A DNA stretch of 64,000 nt from Alviniconcha marisindica (taxonomy: Eukaryota; Mollusca; Gastropoda; Provannidae): the NCBI GenBank assembly GCA_018857735.1, contig JABMCL010000918.1, positions 1 to 64,000 of the forward strand, read 5' to 3'. Both the position numbers and the translations under genes were made by a program. Positions 13,642-27,500 of this stretch are shown here, piece by piece (position 1 is the first letter of the stretch; every line of letters starts with the position of its first letter). Under the pieces are notes generated by a model. It saw nothing but the letters and a program-made list of their open reading frames with translations, searched no databases and was not told the origin of the DNA.

Positions 13642-16304
13642 TAGTTAGCTATTCAGCATTTTTAAATGTTGCCATCTTACTTTAGTGAAAATTTAGGTCA
13701 GTACAACACAGTGCCTGTGGAGAAGTGTGTGTGTGTGTGTCTGTGTGTATGTATGTGTGTGTGTGTTTTCATCCCTACACTGGCATTCGTATTGTGTTGT
13801 TGTGTAAGAGTCTAAGACTATTAAGTATTACTTCACATGACCATAGACAGACCACTACATTTCAACAGGCATTCATCATTTTCATGAGTCTGTACATGTA
13901 TGTATATCATTATGCTTACCTCTCACAAAGTGAACCTTCTCCACAGTCTGCAGCCTAGGAATGGAGTGGCACTTTAAAAACTGAGAATATCGCTTTCACA
14001 TGCTCCCTGTATTCCAAGTGGTAAATTTAGACCCGGCAGCAGCTTGGCCCTGCAAAGAAACGCCAGCTGGGGAGTGTACGCATAATCTGCCAGATTGGCC
14101 CAGCACCTGTGAGCCTGGAAGCCCAGCTTTGCTCAACTGGGCTCCAGCCATTCTCAGCCGCATATTTCACTACACCTCCCTCAGTCTCACCACAGTGTTG
14201 GGGGCTCAAGACTGGCTGGGGGATGGAAGTTTGGAGTTCCACAGTCTCTGAGCACACACACACACACGCTGTACAGAATATGCTTACCACAGGCAAAGGC
14301 TGGTGAGAGGTAATGAGGGGGTGGGCTGGCCTCTGTACACATGACCCCCTTTTGGGTGTGGGAAGGCAGTTTGCTGTCAAACGGTACACAACAGTCAGTG
14401 GAGACAGATTATATTGACGGCTAGTCATTGTGAGGGCACAGGCTGGTGGTGTGTGCTTTTGTGACCCACTCTCCTCCCCGTGCAACTCCGGGCTGTCTCT
14501 TGCCGACTGTCCCAGTACATCAGTTGGTTTAGCTTTGCCTGTGTAGCTGTGAACTGGAGGAAGTGTGAACCATACAAGTCCGCATGCACGGTTTCTCTGT
14601 GTTTGTGGATTAGTGTAATCTCGTACGGCTGAGCGGTCAGGTGTGTGTAATCTGCAGCGCCTGTGTAAGTGAGGTAGGTACTGTTATTGACCGTTTATAG
14701 CAGACGCACATGACAATGCTGGGTAACCAGGAATATGCTGAAGGTAGATTTTTCTGCTCTTTAGGTCAAATTTTGTTGTTTTGAAGGCTCTTTTGGTAAC
14801 GCTTGGCAAAGCTAGAACTGGACTTGTACAGGTGCAGACTCTTGGTGTATGTTTTTTGGCACAATATGTTTAATGCTGAGGAATCTTGTCAGTGGAGCTT
14901 ACATCATCTAGGGGTGGAACTGGAAGTGTACTCATAGAAATTTAGTAGAGCAAGCCACTTCCTGGCTTGGCTTTGCATAAATTTGTTTTATTCAGTTGAT
15001 TGTCATAATTGCATTTCACCAAATGGAGGCAGGGGGAGGGGGTGGGTGGGCAGTCAGCCTCAGGTCAAGAATGTCAGTGTTAAATGTTTGTTTTGCGCTT
15101 CAGTGTGTATGCAGTCAAAAGATTGAGCTATTAGTTCTGCCACCATGACAATTAGAGCAGCAATTAGAGCGAGTGGAAATGCAAGGCACGCAGAGGCGCA
15201 CTAGAGTGGTGATTGTCTTTGACTGCCATTTCATTCAGAGGTAATGGAATTGAGGTGGACACACCTGGCACTGGCAGTTGTATTGTGTTTGACTGAGTTA
15301 TGAGTGTACAAACAAAGCCTGCCACAGTGCCTTCAGTTCTGATTAAGTCTGGCAGTCGAGTCCTTATGACCTCTGCTGTGTGGAGAGCCTACAATTGCAA
15401 AGCCGGCTTTTGTGGCTGAAAAAAGGACCCATAGGTTGTGCAGTAGGTATAAATGGATGGTTGATCCACTGTGGTATTGAAATGCTGTCATCATTAGTAA
15501 TATTAATAATAGTTGCAATTCTCTGGTAATGTGCTGAACTCCTGTGATAGGTCTACATGTATGACTGTGAGGTTTTGGTGCTGTACATGTTGTGTGAAAA
15601 CAGCAAACATATTTTTAAAAACAACAAACCAGTGGTTGGAGCCAAAATATCAGCTATAATACATGACAAAAATACCCCAAAACTGCAAAATTTACATTTA
15701 CAAACTCTTTCTCTCACTCTCTACTTGACTAACTGATTGGCATCAACTGATGAAGCTAGGAAAGTATAGTAAGTCCCTCTGACACTGACAGCTGGTTCTA
15801 CCTGAACTCACTGACCGCTCTGAATAAATGGCTGCATTAGCAGAATGCTGTGATCATATTCATAAATGGTTTGCTTGTACTTGCTGTACAGATGATATAT
15901 GCTTGTTGCCCATGGCCATGGGCTGCGATGGGGAATATTACTAAAGTATGTGAATCAAAATATATGAATATAATATATGCTCTTGTCAGTTTTATTATTG
16001 ATAGAATCAATGGCTGTCCCTCTATTCTCACCCACAGTGACAAAAGCAGCCATAGAAATAATGATCAGTTGAGGCACATGCGTTTCCATTGTCATCAGTA
16101 AGACAGTGTGTAACTCACTGCCAGTGAACAGGTCTTTTGATACCACAATCTATAAATCTCAGTTGATTGCTTTCTCTTTGTGTGTGCTATATGTGCCACT
16201 GGTAATGCTCACTCTCACTCTCAGACTCAACGTGGCAGAGCACTATCATATGCTGCCAAACAGTCCAGGTGGTGTTACTCACTTGCTGAAACATGGTCAT
16301 GAAA

Positions 16305-16368
<64 letters not shown>

Positions 16369-19300
16369 CAGAAAACCTGTTTTGAGTGATCAGTGACTTT
16401 ATTAGTTTATATGTTGTTTGTTTTGTGTTTTTCCAGAAAGTATATTTTATCCTCCAAAACACTTGTATGCTTAGAACTAACGCTCATTAACTGGACAAAA
16501 CAGTATACAATTTGGGGGCAAATTTTGATTTTTGTTGTTGATTTTTGTTTGTTTTTTGTTTGTTTGTTTTTTGGTTGAAGCAGTGAGGGTAACACTGAAC
16601 CAGACAATAATGTTACCAGAAAACAAATAAAACCTTTTAAAGTGTGAACAAAAATGAACCATTAATAGGGAGTGCATGGAAAAGAAGAAGAGAAGAAAAA
16701 GAAAAGAAAAAAAGGAAAAAACCAACAACCTACTCTTGGAAGATTAAATAACCAGGGTGGTGCAACTCTTGCAGCATGAAAGCAACCCAAGTTTTCCAGA
16801 CAATAAAAATCCTAACTGGGACACAGTGTCCAAAATAAAATGTACAAAATACATAATTATATATAGTCTACAGATCTATATATGTTTTGTCTGGGTAATG
16901 GTAGATGTTTAGTAGATTATATATACCTCATATAGTTTTGGCCACAACAAAATGGAACAAGTAAAATTAAGCACAATAATTCTTGGATGGGGAAAAAATA
17001 GAGTGCTAGCAGATCATATTGCAAAGAGGGCTGTAATTTAACTTCCAGTAGCAGTGTAAATTATACATGACATGGGTATAAAGTGCATTATCCACAAACA
17101 GACCTAGCTCAAAGTGCTGTAGTGAACAATTATATGGTGTACTAACATGTACAATGCCACAAAACAGAACAAAACCTGGTGGTATTGGTAAATACAAAGT
17201 ATTATATGTGCACATTACCTCCTTTGCCGGGACTCAAAAGTTTGAGGGTTGCATGTGCGGGGCCCAAGCTTCCCCTGAAGTGGTAAACATTTTGGAGATC
17301 CTAGCACTGGGCAGACAGCTTTTCACTGCAGATGTTGTGCTCACCAAGGGGTGCCCCACTTGTGTTGTAGCCTAGACACTGGCATGTTGGGCTTTCCAGT
17401 AGCCTAGCTGTTATCTGTGGCAGGTTTACCCAGGGTGCCACTGATTGCCTGGAGCTGTCATTGGGACAGAGTACCTGAATAGGTACTCTCACAGTTCCTG
17501 TTGGCTGAAGGTGTCAGGAGAACTGTTTTAAGAACACCTGAAATGGTGTAGATCTGGCAAATGTCTGGCATCAGTGCATCTTGCTTCAGTAGGGAGTGGG
17601 GGAACTTCTTGAATTCTTTGGCAGCAGAATGGTGCTGTGAATTAAGTGTAATATTGAGCTTGAAGCAGTAGCCCTTGTGTGCTCTTTAGTGTCAGGCCAA
17701 ATTGTGTGTTCCTGTGGCAGTTTATACTTGCTTTGCGATCCATGCGCCTGCTGACAGCTATGATCCGTGGAAAGCCTGGTAAGATCTCAGTGCCAGTGGT
17801 GTGCAAATGCATCTAGTTTTGATGGTCTGGCCCAGGAGGCTAATCAGGCAGTAGTACATGCAGAACACTGTGTCTCCTTTAAAGTCTTCTTGTGGTGAGC
17901 CACAGCAGTCAGCTGTTTGATCATTCTGTCCTGCTGTTGTGCCGGGCTTGGGGGTGGGCTGCGGGGACAGTTTATAAAATGAATAGGTTGGTATGCATCC
18001 TCCCTGCCTAGATTTTGGTTTGATAGACATATATATATCCTGCATCTAATTACTTGGTCCTCCATTTTCTAGAGGAATGTATGATTGTACTAACCATGAC
18101 TCATGGTTATTTTTCTTCTTGTTGTGCAGATAAGGAAAGCAAGAGCTTGCCAAGAGCCAGCTTTGAAGGGTAAGACTGAGACTGAGAATCTAACTAGATT
18201 ATGTCGCACTTAGGTTTTAAAAACAGTCTGTAATCTCAGGTGTCAGTGAGATTTAAAAACTTTTGTTATTAATAATATATCAATTAGAATTTGACTCTGA
18301 CTACATTATCATTTAAAAATTGTAATTGTAGTGGAATTTATGCATGTTTTAAGCAGAAGAAAAAGGAAAAAGAAATTGTGAATCTCTTTCCCCTTAAATG
18401 GCTGTTCTTCATATTTTGTTAAACTGACTTTTGAAACTAAGCAGAAGGAGACTGGGATGTAATGAAGTGGGAGACCCTCCATTTTTCATGAACTGCTAAT
18501 CTGGAGCTAATACAGTAATAGTATTAGTAGGGCTTTACTATCTAGTATCAGTAGCTTTGTGACAGTTATAGTATGACATTAAGTGTATGGTGTAACTAGC
18601 CCCTGTAGCATAGTAGTGCTTTGGACTACAGGTTGGAAGGCTGTGAGTTCAAATCCCATCAGTGCTATGGGCCCAGTGAGGAATGTTAAGTACTACACAG
18701 CCGAGTGTCATCCATTTCACGGATGTGTCTTTGAGGGTGTTGCTTTAATTAATTGACCAGCACAACAGGTGCCGCAGTTCCTGGGCCTGTAAGCATAGTC
18801 TGTGACCCTGTCAAGTAGTCTCAAACTGAAATGGGCCTCTACAGCATCATGTTTTCTTCCTTAACCTCATCTATGATTGCAGAATTCTGAAACAAAATTT
18901 TCTGTTTCTCATCAAGCCATGCTCTCTTGGTGACCTCAGTCTCAGTGTTCCTGCCTCCTTCCTTACCGGAGGTGTGTTCTGATCAAAGCCTTCAGCATCA
19001 GAGAGTCCATGTAGGAGGGCTGATGGAGGGATGTAGTGGCGGTCTGCTCTCTGGAGGTGATGCTCACTCAGTCTGGCACCGTGACTTGGCTAACACTGTC
19101 ATCAGAAGGGGGGACAGTAGGTGGTGTCCTGCATATGTTGAATCAGAACAGGCATCACTGAACACCACTGAAATAACTTGGCAGTAGTGCAGTATCTCCT
19201 TTGGAAAATGTTCCTACCAACGGTCTGACATCTCCTCCTGTAGACCTCTGGCAGCAGGGCTTTGATGTGGAATGAGTCTTGGATGTGGCTGGAGGTAGGG

Positions 19301-19388
19301 ATGCTGGGGCAAGCAGGAGCAGTGCCACAGAGGTCAGCACAGGTGATGGGACAGCTAAAATAAAAAATAGTATATGCTGTGTATGTGT

Positions 19389-19420
<32 letters not shown>

Positions 19421-20934
19421 TTCAGTGTTGGACTGTCTTTAGATTATAAGGATTGCTTTTGCAGGGATGGTGTGGGGTCCCATGATTCTGCAGTGGATTC
19501 TGATGTGCACAAACCAAAACACCCTGCTGCACGTGTTCTGGAGCAGAAAGTACGCGAAGACTCGCACTCACAATCCATAAGTAGGGTGAGTGGTCGTTTA
19601 ACTTCATTGCAACTGTGCAGACTCTGTGTGTGTGTGCCAATACTGTTATGTTGCGTGTGTGTATGTTTGATATTTGTTTGCTTGTTTTGCTTTGTTCATT
19701 TGTATTTTTATAGACTTTGCCCTGGCATACCAACTCCACAATGGACAGGGTGCAAAACACCAAGCATCAGCTTGCATTCTGTCAAAAAAAATTATGTATT
19801 TAACAACATAATTTAAATGTCCTTTGCCAAAGGTGAATGTGTTTTGGGTAATAGCACAGTTATGGCACATGTCTGGCCAAGGCAAAAATAAAAGCATCGA
19901 CATTTTCTGTGACCAGAGTGAGAGCGTCCAGTTCCATATTTGGCATGTTGACAAAGTGTATTCCACTCTGCTTGTTCATACACGTTTTTCTTTCAGGAAC
20001 CTCTTCTGATATTTACGGTCACATCAACAAGTTGTATTTGTACAAAAAGTTTGTGTCTTGTTCAGATCTATGAAAACAGAGTTTGTTGCTTTTGTTCAGG
20101 TAGGTCTGTTGTTTTCATTCTTGTTTATTGTGGGTTTGTTTGTCTTGGGGTTGTTCTTGTCTTATTTTCTGCTTCTGTGTATACACTATACCATACTTCA
20201 AAATCAATGGTACCACCTGCTCAGAACAACTTGCCTAATGACTCGGAGGACGACTTCTACGATGCGTTTGATTCACCGCCCCCAGTGGCCACGCACATGA
20301 TGGACCCCATGCAAAGCTACAGTGACATGAACGACTCCTGCATGCTCTTCCAGTCCCACGACCACCTCGGGGGATTGTCCTGGGCCCAGGAAGAGGGGGG
20401 TCTCCTGGACGAGGGAGCCGGGGAGGCTGCTTTTGCTGAGGATTTGACCATAGTGCGTAACGGGCCTGGGATCCCGCATGTTGCTTGGCTCCCCACGGTG
20501 ATGCAGCCTACCTGAGCCACATGTATATTAACATACCCTGTATTAACTACTCACAAACTGTGTGTATTGGGTATTAACCCATGGTTTTGGCATGGTATGG
20601 TTCAATCAAATCAAATCAAAAGGTTGTGAACGTTTTCATCAAAACTGGCATTTGATTTGACTGCAGACTTGAGCAGAACAGCAGGGAAGATGCGGACAAC
20701 TTTTCCAGTGATTGCAGCCTTTGAAATAGAATTTTAAAAATTGTTTTGGGTTTTTGTTTCTCAATTTGTGATCAGCACTTTCTTTGTTATTTGATTTGAG
20801 TATTCTTGTCAAAGGGTGATATTGTTCATCATGGTGTGTTGTAGAACAGATGAGCTGCAGATTTTAGACTTGCTGTTTCAAGTTCTTAGACTGCCTAGAA
20901 CACAGCACAAAGATTTTCTTTGTCTGTTTTTTGT

Positions 20935-20976
<42 letters not shown>

Positions 20977-23900
20977 GTCTGTGTTTTTTGTTTGTTTGTA
21001 ATTTGGTTGTCTTGTGTTTTTATTCCAGTTAAAAGTGCTGGGGTGTACAAGTGTTAGTCCAACCATCTTAACGTCTGTGGTTATCTTAATTTTCCTGGTT
21101 GCTAGCAAAGCAAAATCTTTTATCAATTTTTTCTTGAAGTTACTCTTCATTATGTATTACCTGTCCATACCCATTTTGATAACATGAACCTTTTAGGACT
21201 TTGTTGAGGGTTACATACTTAGATTCATTTGTTTAAGGTTATAGGAAGGTTTAAAAATAAAACAGTAAGTTTAATCTGTGTGTAGAATGGGATGGGGTCT
21301 TACAGATGGATTGACTCATTTGAACAGACATCATTTCCTTTTTCTTTACTATTTTGTTTTTGTTTTTGTTTTGTTTTTGTTTCTTCTTGTTAGCACAGTG
21401 AGTTTAACTCTGGTTAGAGAATGGCACTTTGTAAGGGTTATGTATTATTATCCTTAACATACTATAGTTAAAAAAAGCGGTGAATTAAGTATTATCCACT
21501 TGTGATGTTGAAGACATTTATGTACTTAGAGGAAATATTTCACGAAGAACAGATTTTGTAGAAAATGAAATAAGGCTGATGAGTATGACAGCATGGTGGT
21601 GTTAACCATGATGATAATTATGCCATGCGCATTTTCATACCTTATGCTGTTAAAAGTTCATTTACTTACAAAACTTTTGGTTTGGGGTTCTTATGATTAT
21701 GCATATATATCTATATCAATCAGAGGCATATTGGTACTTTAAATATATTATATGCCTGTAACAGAAATAGAAGGAACACTAACTCCCTCCATACTTTGGC
21801 TGTTGGTACTGGTGAAGAAGATAACCACATTCATTATTAGCACGTACAGCACAGCAACAGCAAGATATTGCTAAATGTGTATGGCATTGAATACTAGTTC
21901 TCTTTTACAGTAAGGCATCTACCTTGGTAAGAGGCATCCCTTTAAGTTTAATGAAACAGTATGAGACACTGAAGTCTCACTATGTTCAGGGGAGGTAATT
22001 GACATTTCCTGCCATAGCAGAAGTAGCTTTTTATCAGGCACAGCAAAGATATTATTTACTAAGACAGTGCAGTCCCTCTCACAATCAACTCTTTTTTTTT
22101 AAAGTCCCCCTCCCCCCCCACTCCCCCTCCCGAGTTGAACTGGCTCCCCCCTCCCACCCCCCCCCCCCCACAACACCAAGAACATTGCACAGACCACAAA
22201 GTTTTGCCAGAAAGGAGACACCTTATATTATTTATAATGATGCCACATGTCTATGTGTTCCTCCAGTCTGGCATCTCAAGGCTGTCATTTGATTCCCCTT
22301 TCCTGTCTGCTCTCATGTTCTTCAACTCAGCCCTGTTGCTTCTTCAGTCATTTCATTTGTTTGCTGAAGGCCCATTCTCTCTCTCTTTCACCCCCACCCC
22401 CCTCCACACACAGACCCTTTTTTCCCCTCCAAACAATTCTGCAGTATTTTTTTGAAAAGATGGGCTTTTTATTATGGCTCTAGTAGACCAGCTAGGAAGT
22501 GATAGTTGGTAGGTGGTATAAGCTGCTAACTGCCATATGGCACTGGTAGTTACCATAATGCATTGATATATTTTTTAATTTGTTCTGTTGCTTCTGTCCA
22601 TTCCTTTTTTATTAACAAAAATAATAATCTGATATTGATTAATAAATGAGATGAAGTAGTCAAACATACAAGCATGCCCTAGCCTGATATTCTTTTTTTC
22701 TTTTTTTTTCTTTTTTAAAGGGCAGTATTGAAAGGATTGTTTCTTCAAAAGTTTATGTTTGAAGTTTGTGTATGTATGTTCTTGTTCACCATGTATGTAT
22801 AGATTTTGTAGATTTGATCTGAGGAAGGGTTTACATATTATATATATATATATATATGAAAGAGTTTTGGAATGTCTTTACTGTTGACAGAATGTGATTG
22901 TCCTGAGGTGATCCTCTGAACAGGATGCTACATTACTACTTATCCTTTTCCGGGCTTTAATTTTATTTTATTTTACACAGAGCAAAGGCACTACAAATAC
23001 AGTGTCTTCACCCATTTTAGTGATACCTTTCAAGATCATTTTGGGAAGGTTAAACTGAAAGGTGATTGTCCTAGAATTCAATCATTGTATTTTTTTAAGT
23101 TTTTTATTTAAATTTTATTCTTCATGTTAGTTATTGCTAGTACATATGTTTATGGGCAAACATTTTACAGATGTGTATCAGATGAAAGGGGGGGGGGGGG
23201 GGGGGGGGAGGGAGAGACTGTGCATGTTGATGACATCATTTTCTTTGATGACATCATTCTTGTGAGATTATTACTGATAGGTTTTTGCAGACATGTCCTT
23301 TGTGCATTTAATTTTCACTTCATTTGTGAGTGTACTTTCATCTGCCTTAATACTAAAACTGTATTGTTCCTGTATATTATTCAGCTGGTTACAATGGATA
23401 CACAGATATGAGGCCATGTTTTTTGTTCCAGTGTTCTGACAATAGGATCAGGGTTGTGCTCTTTTCCATGACACAAGATTCATTCCCACTTGCTTCTTAA
23501 TCATGGTGCATGTCAGTAAGACCTAGGCACCACATTTTGCCCTGCCTTTGGTATGATGTAATGTTCTTGCTGAGGAAACCTCAGCTCTGAAGAAAAAAGG
23601 AACCCTGCCCCAGTTTTCATGGAGGCTCATGATTAAGGGATGAAACAAAACAGAAAAACAATATATATATTTGTTTAAATGATTTATTATGAAGGCAAAG
23701 CAGAGGACTTGTAAAGGTGAGTCTCCAGTTGTATTTTGATATCAGTCCAATTCCAGTGCAATTTAAATTTGTAATTGGCATTTACATGTAAAAAAAAGTT
23801 TTTTGTTCCCGTTGTAATAAATGTTTGGCTGTCTCATTGTGTGGCTGACTCATTCATCCTACTGTTGTAGGCAAAAACCTCAGTGGTGGAATTTTCTCTT

Positions 23901-24473
23901 GCACTGAAAACATAATAAATACCAAACTCTGCCTGCATTTCTACAGGTAATTGCCATGAAACAGGTTTTATATGTATTATTCACGTACTTGTTTTATGAA
24001 AATGTAACGCTGACCTTGTCTCAGATAATGTATGGTTGAGATTTTCTGGCTTTTTGGAGCATGATGAAGTTACAGGGAAAAAAAGGCCCATTGGACATAA
24101 GCCCACCACTGAAAAACAAACAAACAATTATGCAGAGAAAGGCCCACCAATTGATTTATCTTGAGTGTAAAATAAAACTTGCTAAATGTGTAGCATTAAG
24201 ACTATAACAGCTCTTTTTTTCTTGTGTTGGTGTATTACCACTGGATCCTGTGATGACTTCCTGAAAGCTTTTGTCTCTTTCAGTTCTGGTTATGTGTGTA
24301 TGTTCAGGGGGTGAGGGGAAGGGGGGGGGGGGTGTCTTTTGTTTTAAATTTTATTTTATAGGCTGATGATCTTGCAGGAGATGACGTGATGGCTATTGCT
24401 TCACCATTCCAGTTTATTTACTCCAGCTGGGCACCCCTCTCATCTTCTCTCTGTCCACACACACACACACACA

Positions 24474-24541
<68 letters not shown>

Positions 24542-27500
24542 CTGTGCACACCAATGTTCTTCTGGCTTGAGAAGGGATATCACACCCACAGACTCATCCT
24601 TAATGGCTTAAATGATCACTGATCAAGTGTGCCAATACAGGTGGGCTTAAGTTTGGATAGCAAATTTAATGCTGTTTCTGTGTCCAGTAGGCTTTCGCCT
24701 GGTATCTGTGTGATGATTATCATTTATGTAATCTGTGAATTTATCCATGGGGTTAGTTGAAAAATCGGTGTCCTCTGTGCTCCAGGCATGTGCATGCACA
24801 TTCAAGAACACACTACACAGAAGAAGAAGAAAACAGAAGAAGAAGAAAAAACACAACTAACCTGGCAAAATGTTGTGAAATAACACCAACATTGAAAACA
24901 GTTTATGGCAAATTTGGTAGTGTGTCTGCTGCAGCTAGATTTCCTTAGGGAGCAACTTAAATTTTCCTAAGAAAAAATCAATAAAAAAAAATCCATTAGA
25001 ACAATAAGGTCTTCAAAACAAAAATAGTGCCTTGGGTTACCTTGCTGATGCTGTGACATCTGCATGCACATGGAGCTGAGAAGCTGGGTAGAGCTAAATG
25101 CAACTTTTCCTGAAGAATGGATGATTATACATAAGTGGCAGTCACCTCAGAGACAACATTAGCATCAAGGCCATAGACTGCACCTACAGAGCCCAGACTG
25201 CACATACAGAGCCCAAGACAGCACTCCACCACAAGAGAGCAACAGGGGAGTCAACTCAGTTCTCACCCTTGTGTTGCCTTTGTGAAATGAGTGTGACTTT
25301 GAGTGCCATTTGAGGCTGGTGTCAAGTGGAATGTGTGTGTTGAAAGTGTCATGAAAAATGGGGATCAGTGCCTCAAATAGAAACAGCAGAAGAGATGATG
25401 ATAGGGATGACATACAAACCAGAAGTGTGGTGTTGGCTGATGATAAGGATGACATTCAGTCTAAAAGTATGGTGTCAGATGATGACATACAAACCAGAAG
25501 TGTGGTGTCAGTTGATGACAAGGATGACATTCAGACTAAAAGTATGGTGTCAGATGATGACAGGGATGACATACAAACCAGAAGTGTGGTGTCAGCTGAT
25601 GACATTCAGACTAAAAGCATGGTATCAGATGACACGGATGACATACAAACCAGAAGTGTGGTGTCGGATGAAAAAAATGTTGAGGTAGAAAGTACTCAAG
25701 CCCTCAAGGGTCACTACTATTTTGGTTGTGTGTATGGTTTTCTTGTTGTTGTTTTTTCTCCATGTCTAATGTCTTTGAATTGTGTTGTGAAGAAATGGGG
25801 GGGGGGGGGCAACATCTGTGTGTGCAAATGGTGTATTTGTATGGAGTAAGGAAGGGATAAGACTGGTGTACTTCACTGGAGTCCAAATAGTTATAGCAAA
25901 TATATATGCCATCACTTCTAGAACTAGGTCCATATTAGTGCTAGGGTGCATCAAGAGAAATACATTTTAGTTAATATTACAAAGGTCATGCTCAGACTTC
26001 TGTGAATTTGGCAGAATGAAGCAGTCAAGCTAGAATATTGGGTTTGATGCTAGAATATTGGTTGTGATACTAGAACGTTGGGTTTGATGCTAGAATATTG
26101 GATTTGATGCTAGAATATTGGTTGTGATGCTAGAATATTGAGTTTGATGCTAGAATATTTAGTTAATTAGAATCCTGGTGACCACTCATCTCACTTCTCT
26201 GCTTTGAAAACACACTGACTTGCTGAGGCTTATGGTGTTACAATAATGTGTAAGTGAAACACTTGCACAGTGTCAGTGACTGTGATAGCAGGACCTGTGT
26301 CCTTGGCACTCCAGCCCACGGAAGTGACCTACTAAAATGGTGAAAGGCTGAGAAGAACTCAACAGGCAGCTGCTGGATACAGTGACACCTGTAGAGAAAG
26401 ACTTCCTCATCAGGGACTGCCCATTGGTGTATCAGCTCATTTCTTCTTCAATTTATGTTGATGGAACCCTCATAAAAGACTTTTCAGAGCACTTTAAAAA
26501 AAAAAAAAAAAAAAAATCTCCTGAGGGTGCCTTTTTCTAGACTTTGCAGTGTATAGTACTTGTAACTTGGGGGGGTTACAGTAAAACCTCTGGTAAAAGA
26601 CCATCTCTTGGAGAGAGACAATCTCTCTTTGAAGGAATTCTTTCTTTTTTCCTTGATTAAAGCTGACTTTTCATGTGTCCAAGCCAGTGAACTGCTCACC
26701 CAGCGCTGCTCCGGACCACTTCAATAGTGACCATGTGTTGTTGACTTTTAGGGTGTATGCAAGCTAGGGGCGCCATTGTTTTTCCATTGAACAATGTTCT
26801 GTTGCTATTCACCCAGATATAACCCTCATGGTTGACTGGGGGTAAAAAGAACCACCCAGTTCCTTTGTTGGAGCCAACATAGTGTCCTGTTAGTAGTGTT
26901 GTAGTGGAACCTGTGTCAAAAGACTACCCCCCCATAAGAAAAAAAACTCTTTTATTTTTCATCTTTTTAAGATCCTGTTCTTGAGAGGAATTTTTTTTAC
27001 CCCCCCCCCCCCCCAACCCACCCCCACCTCTTAAGACCCTGTTCTTCAGAGAGAAAAAAATTACCCCCCCCCCCCCACCCCCACCCAACCCAACCCTTTT
27101 AAGATCCTGTTCTTGAGAGAAAAGACCCCCCCCCCACACACACACACACACCCCTTGTTTTAGAGGTGGTGTTGAGAGGTTGCAGTAGGTCATGGATGCT
27201 TTGGGCTATTTATGCAATGTCTGTATTTTTATTTTTAACATAAGGTACTTTATTTGTGCTGAGTACTTTATTTGTGCTGAGTGACATGTGCTGTGAACTT
27301 AAGTTGCCCTGGGTGCAGCCGTGTTTGTTTCCTCTTTGCCAGTGAAGAGCAGGAAAAGTATGTAGTAGGGTTAATTGTAATGAATCACATAGCCTTTGTA
27401 AAGATTTCAGCATAAACAAAAGATGTTTGTGTCAGGGTGGATTCCATTGTACGTGTTTAAAATGGTACCATGAAGGTAAATGTACTTCTGTAATAAGCTA

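Larger units (their letters stand above)
9282..18129 (+). other. TACC intron 3 (8.8 kb)
   Basis: Apart from listed microsatellites, this is AT-rich sequence with no conserved coding signal. The stretch 13990-14745 has more CpG and may be an internal promoter (see that entry). Pol-III-like, LINE or transposase signals were not seen. An ATG-led frame at 12303-12683 lacks any recognisable domain. Confidence 0.5.
18170..19464 (+). other. TACC intron 4
   Basis: This intron holds a tRNA-derived SINE (18595-18850) and a (GT)n tract (19377-19421) close to the downstream acceptor. I recognise nothing else. Confidence 0.5.

Noticed and set aside
18595..18680. A functional tRNA gene
   Set aside because: Only A- and B-box-like motifs are present. 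The arms do not pair into a full cloverleaf by eye, and a SINE body follows.
20453..20515. TACC ending at the stop at 20513
   Set aside because: It would lose the coiled coil found downstream. A donor at 20453 in the correct phase joins the remaining exons. A short isoform by intron retention is not excluded.
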